The notes under the pieces were generated by a model. That model made no database searches. It was not told the origin of the DNA and saw only the letters and a list, made by a program, of their open reading frames with translations. Made by a program: the position numbers and the translations under genes. DNA of 64,000 nucleotides from Laburnicola sp. R22_1 (Eukaryota; Ascomycota; Dothideomycetes; Pleosporales; Didymosphaeriaceae): positions 3,658,001 to 3,722,000 of the forward strand of contig JACONQ010000001.1 in the NCBI GenBank assembly GCA_014281115.1, written 5' to 3'. Positions 54,628 to 64,000 of the stretch are shown piece by piece (positions within the stretch are counted from its first letter, which is position 1; every line of letters begins with the position of its first letter).

Positions 54628-55537
54628 TCAAGAGAAGCAATACAGAGCACCGCCAGAAGCAGTCAGAAAAACCCCAAACCACCACCACAGATCAGCTTGC
54701 TGTTGCTGCGGGGTTCGCTTGCTGAGTATGTTACCATTCAACGGGAGGTCGGAGCGTTTGGTTTTGCTGGAAGCCTTCACCCCGCCAGCTGTTGCGGTGG
54801 TGAGTGGATTCAGAGTTGTCGTGGGGAGCATCTCAGGACGAGAGAATGCTTTGTAGAGGGGCATGAGAGGTGATCCGTCACGCTTGAAGAGGTTCAGCCG
54901 TTGCTTCTTCGTATAACTGTCTATGACGACTTCGTAGCGCTGTGGCACGTGTAAGATTCCCACACGAGCAGAAGAAGACAGCCGGCATACCTCGAACATC
55001 TCAGTGGTGTTGTATCTTGTGTAGATGGAATTCTCGTATGCGCAAGGGTCGGAATACAGCTGGCGTCCGTCAACAGCGATTGGCTGGAGAGATAGTGAGC
55101 CGTTGTCATTCTTCTTGAAGCTGCCGTGCTGCCACTGTATAATCCCCTTGGGACATGCTGGCGTTGTTGCTGCAACGTGCGGTTAGCTTCGCAACCAAGT
55201 TACGCGGAACAACTCCACATTGCCCGAGTGTACCAGAGCGTGAACGTACGGTTCGCCACGGCACGGTAATATGCCTCCTCAAAGTAGCCGTCGGCCGAGA
55301 AGGAGTACGAAATGCCAGTGTGCTTCGGCTCGGTGAACTTCTCGTTGACGGGATCGTAGAAACCCTGTGCAGAGCGTGAGCTTCCACACGCTACTATAAC
55401 ACGTTGTAGCTCCATACCGGTCCTGTCAGCGTCGAGTTTGACTTGCTGCTCCACGTCCCCACCAGGTCTGTGAAGGATGCGGCCTGCGCGGCGGCGACGC
55501 TTGCGCTGAGCAGCAGCGCCGCGACGGAAGCGAGCAT
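54628..55537 (-). CDS. ROT1: Protein ROT1, ER membrane protein for cell-wall assembly
   Basis: Four exons (55537-55418, 55364-55250, 55169-54991, 54939-54628; introns 53, 80 and 51 bp) give 241 residues. A signal peptide ([19 protein letters not shown]) leads into [40 protein letters not shown] and [16 protein letters not shown], the conserved ROT1 lumenal domain. Several glycosylation sites and a C-terminal membrane helix with [18 protein letters not shown] close the protein. In yeast ROT1 is essential and acts in the ER in beta-1,6-glucan synthesis and protein folding. The second intron's acceptor (ttgcag) was fixed by restoring AN-PTTPACP. It faces the cyclo-ligase gene over a 398-bp shared promoter. 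Confidence 0.9.
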
Positions 55538-55935
55538 GGACGTGTATATGCGATGGACAAACGAGCGTAGGGGATTCGAGAAGCGCGTGTGGAAGGAGGG
55601 GAAGACGGGCGGCGGGACTGCGGGTGGGGGGCGTAGTAGGATGGATTGATTGTTGCTGAACCGCCCAGTCTGGCAACGACCACAGGAGGCCAGAAATGAA
55701 CGGAGCAGCCGCGACCGACAGGGCGGCAGGGCGACAGGGATTGGGCCGCCGCTAGTGGCTGATCCCAAGCACCAGCACAGGGCACCAGCGCCTGCGACAC
55801 TACACTGTGCATCACTGTTGCACGGCACGGCCGCCACGCTAGGCAATCCATTGACGTCGCCTCGTGCATTCATCGCAAGCTGCATCTGGGACACTCGACA
55901 TCCCACTCTCTGTCACACACGCTCTCTCTCTATCC
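55538..55935. promoter_or_regulatory. Bidirectional promoter, ROT1 / 5-formyl-THF cyclo-ligase
   Basis: 398 bp separate the divergent starts. CT repeats (CTCTCTCTCTATCC, 55,922-55,935) lie directly before the cyclo-ligase start codon. Confidence 0.6.
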
Positions 55936-56766
55936 ATGGCGGCAGTCACTACGCTGAAGAAAGACCTGAGGAAGAAGATCAGAGACGTCCTCGCCGACGT
56001 ATCCGAGGCCGTCGCTGCTAAACAGAGTAGGTCAATGCATTCACCATTGCTCTTCGATGCGTTGCATCTACCTTCGTAGGACGAGGTCAGGTTCTGACTC
56101 GTCACAGCCACCAACGCCGTTAGAGTGTTACTATCCATGCCCGAGTACAAAGCTGCAACGCGGATAAGCGTGTACCTGTCGATGCCGTCCGGTGAGATAT
56201 CGACGACTGGCATAGTCCGCGATGCCCTTTCCCAGGGCAAACGCGTCTTCATACCCTACACGTACAGCCTCAGTGCCCCAAGAGAAGGCCAGCCCAAGTC
56301 AATCATGGACATGCTCGAGCTCCACTCGATGCAAGATTTTGAGTCACTGCAGCCAGACAAATGGAACATTCCCACCCCCAGCGAGCACTCCATCCCAGGC
56401 CGCGCCAACACATTTGGCGCCAAGGGTGTCACGGATGGAAAGAGCACCGTCTCGAGCCAAGAGGCCGGCCTGGACCTGATTGTAATGCCTGGAATGGCCT
56501 TCGACTCTAACTTCGGTCGCCTAGGTCACGGAAAGGGCTTCTACGACTATTTCCTGCGCCGCTGTCACGATGCGTCGCGGATGCCTTTTCGCGGTAAGAA
56601 ACAATGGTCTCCATTTTGGGTGGGTTTCTAACTAACCACGATAGTCGGGCTGTCTTTGACGGAGCAGCTGCTTCCGCCCGGCGAATCAGTACCCATGGAC
56701 GCCTCCGACTTCCGCCTTGATGCACTGATAACGGGGGATGGAGAGCTACGCAGAGCTACAGCATGA
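55936..56766 (+). CDS. FAU1: 5-formyltetrahydrofolate cyclo-ligase
   Basis: This enzyme uses ATP to turn 5-formyl-THF into 5,10-methenyl-THF, returning stored folate to the one-carbon pool. Three exons (55936-56026, 56108-56593, 56645-56766; introns 81 and 51 bp) give 232 residues. KKDLRKKIRDVL at the N-terminus, ISVYLSMPSGEISTTGIVRD in the middle and the signature GRLGHGKGFYDYFL near residue 180 are intact. The last exon adds LSLTEQLLPPGESVPMDASD and ends LITGDGELRRATA. MAAVTTLKK at 55,936 (TCCATGG) is the preferred start; the frame is open upstream but not conserved. It links functionally with the reductase gene 24 kb away. The 3' end lies 90 bp from that of the SmE gene. Confidence 0.92.
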
Positions 56767-56856
56767 ACGGCGTGCCACGACCTCCTTCGTACGCCCCGAT
56801 CGCCTATGCCACCCCTCGCCGTGAATGTGTTCCGTGAGAGTCGACGGACTGCTAGC

Positions 56857-57361
56857 TTAGTTCTTGACCTCTTGGATAAGCGAGATATTGTCGCCTTTGA
56901 GGAGGACTTGGCCTACTGTTTTGTTAGCGATACACGACCAGATGCATCTCGAAATTCGACAGCACTGACCCAGCTTCCTCCGTTCCTCTGGACGCTCCTT
57001 TTTTTCCAATGTGACCTCGATGGCGTCGTCGATGACCAAGTTCATAAACTCATCGAAGCCCTGTGGTGTATATATCAGCACCCAATCTTGCACCCAGTGA
57101 ACTGCATATCCATACTCTCAGCTTTCCCTCGATGCGCATGCCGAGGTTCTCGTACAGCCATATCGACACGGTCGCGCGCTGCTGCAGGAGCTTGAAGATG
57201 AAGTTGATGGGCGGCAGGAGCACTGTATGCGTGTGAGTAGCCAAGGGACGAGCCAGGCATGTGTGGGGAAGGCGCACCTTTCTGCCCGCCGCGGCCTAGA
57301 GACTGGTTAGCTTGTGCGCGCAACCGACGGCCGCGGCGCACTCACCTCCTCGTCCAGTCAT
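56857..57361 (-). CDS. SME1: Small nuclear ribonucleoprotein E (SmE)
   Basis: SmE is one of the seven Sm proteins that ring the U1, U2, U4 and U5 snRNAs. Five exons (57361-57346, 57295-57278, 57222-57116, 57060-56970, 56912-56857) encode 95 residues. The first two coding exons are 16 and 18 nt, giving MTGRGGRGGQK. The Sm1 region reads PPINFIFKLLQQRATVSIWL, then YENLGMRIEGKLRGFDEFMN, and Sm2 reads LGQVLLKGDNISLIQ. The third intron starts gtatgg. The fourth intron ends in two acceptors three bases apart (cag tag); the downstream one restores KLGQVLLKGDN. The density of introns (four in 505 bp) is usual for fungal Sm genes. Confidence 0.93.
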
Positions 57362-57738
57362 GTTTCGCAGGGCTGTGCGTATGTCGAGCTTCTGTGCGTG
57401 TCGAGCTTCGCGTGGGTGGGTGAACGGGAGGTCGATGCAGGTGGAGCTAGACGCTGGAAGGAAAACGCGGGCGGTCAGGCTGAAGCGAGCTTGGCGCGCG
57501 GGACCGTAGGCACGACTCTGTCTCCTGCCGACGTAGCTTCTTGCTTGCCTCGCAAACAAACACGAGCAACCGCGCCTGCCCATACGCCAACTTGGGCACC
57601 TGCACGCCTCGAATCGACGAGCCCTCTTGACCGCCGCCGCCGCAGTCGTCGCCCACCGCAGCCCGGCCTCACTGCATCGTCTGTCGCTGAGCGCCGTCTG
57701 CTTCCCTGCTTCCACAGCCTGCGCGGGGACCGCCCACC
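57362..57738. promoter_or_regulatory. Bidirectional promoter, SmE / MTR10 importin
   Basis: 377 bp between divergent start codons. Nothing else is recognisable; open stretches crossing this region are not conserved-looking. Confidence 0.6.
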
Positions 57739-60700
57739 ATGGCCACCAACGGAGCGCAGAACGTCTTCGCGCCGGTGCTGGCGGCGCACAACGTCATGTC
57801 GTCCGGGGCCGACCGCGTAAAGAAAGAGCAGGCGCACCAGTTCCTGGAGCAGTTCCAGAAGTCGGTATGGCGGAGCGCGCACCGCCGCATGGCCGATCGC
57901 AGAACATGGGCTGACAGACTGGCACAGGAAGAGGCTTGGACGGCCACGCTCGCCATGCTCGAAGCAAACAACGTCGATGCCGCCGCAAAGCTCTTTGCCG
58001 CCACCACGCTCAAGGGCAAGGTGCGTCGCTCTCCGCCGGTGCACTTCCCCGCTAACCGCTGTAGATTGTCTATGACCTCCACCAGCTACCCCGCGACACG
58101 CTCCCGAACCTACGCAGCAGCATCATCGCAGACCTGGCAACCTTCCACGCTGGCCCCAAGCCCATCAGGCTGCAGCTGTGCGTGTGCCTGGCCAACTTGG
58201 CCATTCAGATGACCGAGTGGAAGGATGTGCTCCCTCTCATATTGTCCGCTCTAGGCTCAGATCCATCGACGCTACCTTGCGTCCTAGACTTCCTCCGCGT
58301 TCTCCCAGAAGAAGTCACGCATGGACGAAAAATAGCTCTCACAGTACGTTCGGTCGAATCACCACCCACCACTAGCCTACCGGCACCTTGATGCGGTATC
58401 GCGGTATCATCTCAGTGTCACAATCTAATGCGTGGTCTTGTCAGGAAACCGAATTACAAATGAGGACGGCTGAGTTGATTGAGGACAACGCCCAACAGGC
58501 TCTTGGCCTTCTCGTCCAGTATGCGCAATCTTCACGTACGTACGTCCGTTTCCAACCAAGCCACCCGGCTAATTTCTGCAGCTGCCGCCGCCCAGAACCC
58601 CCAACTATTTAACTGCATTACCTCCTGGATGCGAGAAGTGTCTTTGGAGAACATCATAAACTCTCCTCTTCTTGCTGTAATATTTGGTGCCCTGTCTGTC
58701 CCCGAACCCTTCGAAGCCGCCGTCGAATGCGTTTGCGCCTTGATAGCCGAGACTAGGGACGTGGACGAGACGACGCAGATTATCCTGGCTTTGTATCCCA
58801 AGGTGCTGAGCTTGCGACCGATGCTCGCGCAGGCTGCAAGCGAAGAAGATACGGAGACGTACAAGGGCATTGCTCGAATATTTGCCGAAGCAGGGGAGGC
58901 ATGGTGCTTACTCATTGCGAGGCTTCCAAACGAGTTCCGAGACCTCGTCGAAACTGTTTTGGAATCAGCGGCTCTCGACAAGGACCGAGATGCAATATCC
59001 CAAACTTTCAAGTTCTGGTACGACCTCAAGCAGTATCTTACGCTTGAAAAGTACACGCCTGCCAGACAGCAAAGCGTTGATGTTTACTCAAAGCTCGTTG
59101 ACATCATGATTGGCCACCTGGAGTATCCCAAGCCGGAAAGCGGTGACGAGAAAGATCTGTTCGAGGGCGATCGCGAGCAAGAAGAGAGATTTCGAGAGTT
59201 CCGGCATCAGATGGGCGACGTTCTAAAAGACTGCTGCGAAGTTATGGGCGTCGCGGAATGTCTCCAGAAACCATACAACCTCATTCAGGCGTGGGTGCAG
59301 ACATATGGCCCCCGAGCCGGACCAAATCAGGTGCCAGAATGGCAGAAGTTAGAGGCTCCGTTATTTGCCGTGCGGGCAATGGGCCGAATGGTGCCACCGG
59401 ACGAGAGTGTCATGCTACCCCAACTTATTCCACTCATCGTTCAAATACCGGATCACCACAAAGTTCGTTTCCAGGCCGTCATGGCTCTTGGAAGGTACAC
59501 CGAATGGACTGCACAGCATCCAGATACCTTGCAGCCGCAACTGGATTTCATCATGGGTGCTTTTGAACATGCCACCAAGGATGTTATACGAGCTGCAGCT
59601 CTCTCATTCAAGTTCTTTTGCAATGATTGCGCAAGCTCACTTGTCTGTTTCACGGGACCTCTACAACAATTCTACACCAAATACCTGAACAGCCTTCCTG
59701 TCAGTAGCCAGGAAGAGATCACAGAAGGTGTCGCCTCCGTTGTTGCTCAGGTCCCTGTGGATCAAATACACCGTACGTTGAAGCTATATTGCGATCCAGT
59801 AGTACAGAACATAGTCGCCATCGCGAATCAAGCCAAGGATGAACCGGAGCAGAAGCTCTTAGCGGACACAATCAACCTCCTAACCGTCTTCTTTGAGGTG
59901 GTGAAACCACAAATACCGCCCGGTCAAGAAAATCCCGCAGTAAAGTACTGCCAAGAGATCTTCCCTATCCTGGGCAACATTATATCACACTTCTCCAAGA
60001 GCATACCGATACTCGAGCGAGTATGCCGATGCTGGCGATATATGGTTCTATCATACGGGACAGCGATGCGTCCTCTCCTTCCGGAACTCGCGGCCCAGCT
60101 TGTACAAGGCTTTGACTCATCCAGGCAAGGATGCTTCCTATGGGCTACAGCATCGATAGTCCGCGAGTTTTCCGCTGGCGTGGAGGACATCGACGCGAGT
60201 CTTTCAAACGACGTTTTCCAATTCTATGAGCAACAAGCGAAGACCTTCCTTAGGATACTTAACGATCTACCCCCTGAAGACCTTCCCGATCTCATCGAGG
60301 ATTATTTTCGTTTGGCATCCGAGATGGCAATGTACTATCCTGCCGAGTCTATCATGTCCCCGCTCATGGAGAGCATTCTCCTTGCCGCCTGCTCATCGCT
60401 CACACTCCTCAAAGAAGAGCCTCTCCTTGCCACTCTTCACTTTCTGCGTGATCTCCTCGGTTACGGTCGCAATCTGTCGCCTTCTAGTAGCTTCGACAAC
60501 TCGCGCCACGAGGTTCCTGAGCAGATTCAGACGCGTGTCAAGCAACTCGTGGCTGCCGCCGGTACTCAGCTCGTTCAGCGCATTATGACTGGCATGATGT
60601 ACAGCTTCCCCGAAGGATGTTTCCCGGACGCTTCGGGTGTGTTGCTTGACTTGTTCGAGTTGATGCCGGAACAGGTCGCGGGATGGGTGCAGCAAACTGT

Positions 60701-60902
60701 AGGAATGCTGCCTCCAGGTAGCATTACGTCGCAAGAGAGTGATCGTTTCCTAAACAACATCCGACAGCGGATCCAGACCGGGGACATTCGAATGATCCGA
60801 ACAATACTACAAGACTTTACAACGAGCTATAGGCGGAGGAATGTTGCACCTCGCGAAGGTCTAGGCAGATTGGAGGCTAGTCGATTCCGATTCTCTGGCT
60901 AA
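57739..60902 (+). CDS. MTR10: Importin-beta family nuclear receptor, Mtr10/transportin-SR type
   Basis: Five exons (57739-57864, 57928-58020, 58065-58343, 58445-58535, 58582-60902) give 969 residues, the size of Mtr10 and transportin-3. The protein is helical throughout, as expected of HEAT repeats: QAHQFLEQFQKSEEAW and LFAATTLKGKIVYDLHQLP at the N-terminus, then LRSSIIADLATFHAGPKPIR, a central DVLKDCCEVMGVAECLQKPY and the C-terminal WVQQTVGMLPPG. Such receptors carry SR-type and Npl3-like RNA-binding proteins into the nucleus under Ran control, and in yeast also affect tRNA traffic. Introns are 63, 44, 101 and 46 bp; the 44-bp one is among the shortest here. It is divergent from SmE. Confidence 0.93.
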
Positions 60903-62437
60903 GCGTGTTAACGAAACCAACCGGATATCTCGATAGGCAAAACAGAATGGGGGGGCTGAGGGAACGTGCGTAAGATGCCCTCGTTTCACTCAACCGAACG
61001 TGCTCAGTGGAGAGGTCCACGGAGGTTACTGTGCGTGTAGATATACTTGGGATTAGCAGCATGAGCGATAAGATCTGGGCATTTAGCATGGCGGGTAGGA
61101 TTCGGGTGGGTGGATGGGTAGCATAGGAAGTGGAGCAACGTGGAGTGAACATTTTTTAGATACCGATATTTCCTGTTCACTTCTGTAATGGGTGATTGAT
61201 GGACCGAGTGCTTTTGCGAGATTTGCATGCAAGTCTGGATGTAAAATGGAAGACAGCAAGTCCCACGTGCCCTATCTTGTCTGCACTACGACATGAAAAA
61301 TACGCACGCAGGAGCCTGGAAGGAAAAGAAAACGAGGATAGAGATCGATCGTTACGGAGGAGATGTATGTTTCGGACCGTTAGAGGCAAAACCCTCAGTT
61401 CTTTTCCAGGCAAGACTTTTCGCAGCGCTCGTCCGAGGACGGTCATGCGAGCTGGATCGATCGCTTGCCTCCAGGGCTTGCCTTGAGGCTGTGCCCGAAA
61501 TCGCCACACCGCCTTGCTTACACGTCCACCTCAGCTGAGCTCATCAACTCCAAATTGGACAGACCCCCTCAAATAACTTTATCGATATGCTGCAGGCCAG
61601 GCAACTCTCTCAAGCTGACGGCAGACGTGTCGTAAGATCCCGATCTCCCTCCCGACGAAATACATCGCACTCGAACAGGTAAGACCGAATACACGACATC
61701 ATGTCCTTGGCGCCTTCGCATGTAGGGCACTTGCATCCATGTGCGCGTGTGTCCATCCATTATAAGGTACAATGGAGAGAAAAGACACTGCTATCATGCA
61801 TGCGCGCATGCGGGGAGAGCGCGAGACCGGGGTATTGAAATTTTCGATTGTGGTTCCTCCTGCTGGGACAGGCGGTAGACATTAAGGGAGGTGCAAAACC
61901 GACCGATATGGAAACATTGTTTCGGGATATGTGCGAAGCATACGAACGAACGGGGATTGCTTTGTGAAGTTACAAAAGAAAGCCCATGTTCGGACCAACT
62001 CTTTGGCGTGATTGCAGAGCTGAATGAAGCTTTTAGGTGACCAGGGTGCGAGCGAGGCTTACCCGCCTGCCATTTCGGCCTGCATTGCACAGACGCATAT
62101 CAGGCTTGGCTGTCAGGTAGAGACTGTCAGGTAGACAGATCCTGCGAAGTCGGGATACTTTGCACTTGCAACGATCTTCAAATTAAGCAGGTAACCTCGA
62201 ATTTAGAGAAATCTATAAGATGGGAGCCGAAATAACGGAGCCGAAGAAACATGTACAACAAACTCGTCCATGCATTTCCATCGCGTACTGTCTATATGCA
62301 GTAGTGAAATGATGAGTATAAAAGAGGGAAAAGAACCCAGTTTGTAAATGCAAGAAAGAACATCACAGCCCACCAATACCTTCACAGTCCACAAGTCTAC
62401 GTCACTAGAAAAGAAGATGGTTCATTAGATCGCCCAC
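60903..62437. other. Convergent 3' intergenic region
   Basis: 1.5 kb between the MTR10 stop and the LysM gene stop. I see no gene, RNA or clear repeat. Short open stretches are unsupported. Confidence 0.55.
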
Positions 62438-63517
62438 TTAGGCAGCAATGCAGTAGGCAGAGTCGAGCCAGAGGTTGCTGCAGTCGGCGAGGAGGCCGGT
62501 GTTGAGCGAGGTGAGGGTGGTGATGTCGACTCCGGTGGAGGAGCAGCTGTCGCCAGACTAGAGAGGGTCAGCCATTGGAAAAATGTGTTGGTTGGAGACA
62601 CAAACCTTGACAGTGTACCACTTGGAACAGTTGGCAGCGGCACCGGCGAACCTAGTGCCGGAAGGCTGGTCCTCGCCGCCAGAGGGAGCAGTAGGAGGAG
62701 GGGTGGTAGTCTCAGCAGGCGTCTCGAGCTCGCTGCCATCATCAGAACCGGCAGGAGCAGAGTTGGGAGCACCAGCCGGAGCCTCCTTGATAGTAGCCTC
62801 GTCGCAGCCATGGGCCTCATCGTCAGTCCATCCGATGAGACGGTTGGCAACGTCGCTAGAGTAGCAGTGAGTAGCGATACCGGCACCGAGATTTCCAGAG
62901 GGGTCAACATGGCCAGAATTGTAGATGCGCGCGGCCTTGTAGTACTTGCTGACGTCTTCGGCTTTGGAGCGGGCAAGACCCTGCGCGAGCCCGGTCTCGA
63001 GGCCAACACCCGCACCGTCTTGGATCATACCCTTGATCATGTCGAAGGGGCAAGGGTTAACACCATTGCCATCGGGGTTGCATGTGTGAGCGCCTTGGAA
63101 GGACTGCATGAGACCTGGGTTTTGAAATCCAAACTCAGTAGTTGGGGCTCGTACACAGCCCTTGGACTCCTGCATGACAATGGCGAGGATGAACTCAGCC
63201 TTGATGTTGGTCTCGGAAGATACTTCCTGAATGGCCTTCTTGATGTTGTCGATCTCCTCTTGGCTGTTGTTCTCCTGGTTGAACTGAGTGCAAGAGATGC
63301 CCATGGTCGCCGCATTGGCTGCGAATGTCTCCTCGAAAGCAACCCACTCAGAATCCTGTGGCCAGCCCTGGGCCGGGGTACCATCACCACCGAAGACCCT
63401 GTAGGCAGCACGCTCCACCAGGGAACGGGCTTCCTTAGGGCTGCTCTGGAGAAGAGGAGCACCGAAAGCAAGGGCGAAGAGCTGGCTAGCAGCGATGACA
63501 TAAGAAGCAGCGTACAT
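62438..63517 (-). CDS. Secreted lysozyme-like protein with C-terminal LysM domain
   Basis: Two exons (63517-62606, 62557-62438; 48-bp intron) give 343 residues. A signal peptide (MYAASYVIAASQLFALAFG) precedes a domain of about 220 residues with the layout of lysozyme-fold muramidases or transglycosylases. A helix with a candidate catalytic Glu117 (FILAIVMQESKG) is followed by NPGLMQ (133-138) and a YYKAARIYNSG segment. A Pro/Thr/Ser linker (about 262-288) leads to one LysM module: CSKWYTVK, then SGDSCSSTGVDITTLTSLN and CSNLWLDSAYC. The phase-0 intron lies inside LysM after YTVK. LysM binds chitin or peptidoglycan. The protein may degrade bacterial wall or act as an effector (inference). An unspliced reading would lose the LysM domain. 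Confidence 0.87.
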
Positions 63518-64000
63518 GTTGATAGTCAGTTGCTTGGTTGTTGGAAAAAGATGGAAGTATTGCAAGTGCGGTTGAGAAAAGGGTGACTCAAAAGAGTGAA
63601 TTGAAGTTAGTTTGAAAGAGAGAGTGACTGGAGGCAAGCCTCTGTAAGGAAGGACTGTGAAGTTGGTGGTGTTGATGCTGTGATGATGGACTTGAAAGAC
63701 GGGTCAAGCCTCGCTTTATACCACAAATCAGTGATCGCAACAGGGCGTTGTTGAGGCTGTAGGGTGATTATTCGCTTGGCGTCGGTCATAAGCACGGATA
63801 CCAGTGCCATGTTACGCTCGCAGTCAACACCGATGGTCCATGCGAGGTGAAAGGTGGGCACTAGCGGGCTGTATGCATGCACCATCCGAGCGACGCCTGT
63901 TCCTGGCGTCAGACCGGACACTCTGCAGAAGCTTAGCAGCGGGGTGCATCAGTGAAACGCATCCGCACCGTGCATAGTCGAATCTGCATTTCTCAAGACA
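63518..64000 (-). promoter_or_regulatory. Promoter of the LysM gene, with TATA box
   Basis: On the minus strand TATAAAGC occurs at 63,720-63,713, about 200 bp upstream of the start codon, and suits a strongly expressed secreted-protein gene. No other gene is recognisable up to the window end. Confidence 0.5.

Noticed and set aside
62585..63586. 333-codon + strand stretch opposite the LysM gene
   Set aside because: Antisense to a convincing signal-peptide and LysM gene with a correct intron; no domain of its own.
1..64000. CRISPR array, bacterial operon or secondary-metabolite cluster
   Set aside because: No spaced identical repeats with unique spacers, no polyketide synthase, peptide synthetase or terpene cyclase genes. 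The gene content is ordinary fungal nuclear with short introns.

Overview
The window comes from the nuclear genome of a filamentous ascomycete (Pezizomycotina; a Dothideomycete such as a member of the Pleosporales fits well, but that rank is inference). The reasons are many short GT-AG introns of about 45-85 bp with CTAAC/CTGAC branch sites, a HET-domain gene, a Zn2Cys6 regulator with a fungal C-terminal domain, a LysM secreted protein, and an AT-rich repeat block that looks mutated by RIP (repeat-induced point mutation).

Layout. Positions 1 to about 9,370 form one AT-rich, gene-free block. It holds a perfect 13-bp minisatellite, a decayed 36-bp tandem repeat, CTAACC-rich inverted repeats and two direct copies of a roughly 1.1-kb element that differ largely by C-to-T and G-to-A changes. 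The composition switches abruptly near 9,370. The remainder is gene-dense apart from a 4.6-kb empty stretch (17,060-21,652) in front of the Zn2Cys6 gene. Twenty-one protein-coding genes were modelled, with splice sites read from the sequence and reading phase checked across every exon junction.

Genes in order: histidinol phosphatase (-), gamma-glutamylcyclotransferase-like (+, with a probable twin intron), RNA polymerase I factor Rrn11 (-), RING-H2 protein (+), Zn2Cys6 regulator (+), HET protein (+), BAR protein (+), methylenetetrahydrofolate reductase (-), divergent triosephosphate-isomerase-like enzyme (+), NOG1 GTPase (+), PAN/Apple-like membrane protein (+), TIM23 (-), orotate phosphoribosyltransferase (+), GH47 mannosidase (+), zinc-finger protein (+), acetate-transporter family protein (+), LPRELRDMIY-type protein (+), bestrophin-like channel (+), ROT1 (-), 5-formyltetrahydrofolate cyclo-ligase (+), SmE (-), MTR10 importin (+) and a lysozyme-like/LysM secreted protein (-).

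Most genes are core housekeeping: ribosome biogenesis and rDNA transcription (RRN11, NOG1), splicing and mRNA-protein import (SmE, MTR10), mitochondrial import (TIM23), ER/cell wall and glycan processing (ROT1, GH47), folate/one-carbon metabolism (MTHFR and the 5-formyl-THF ligase) and histidine and pyrimidine synthesis. Several sit head-to-head over 250-400 bp shared promoters. The less ordinary items are the probable stwintron, the TIM-like paralogue, the lysozyme-LysM protein, a MITE-like element at 44,318-44,542 and the RIP-mutated block.
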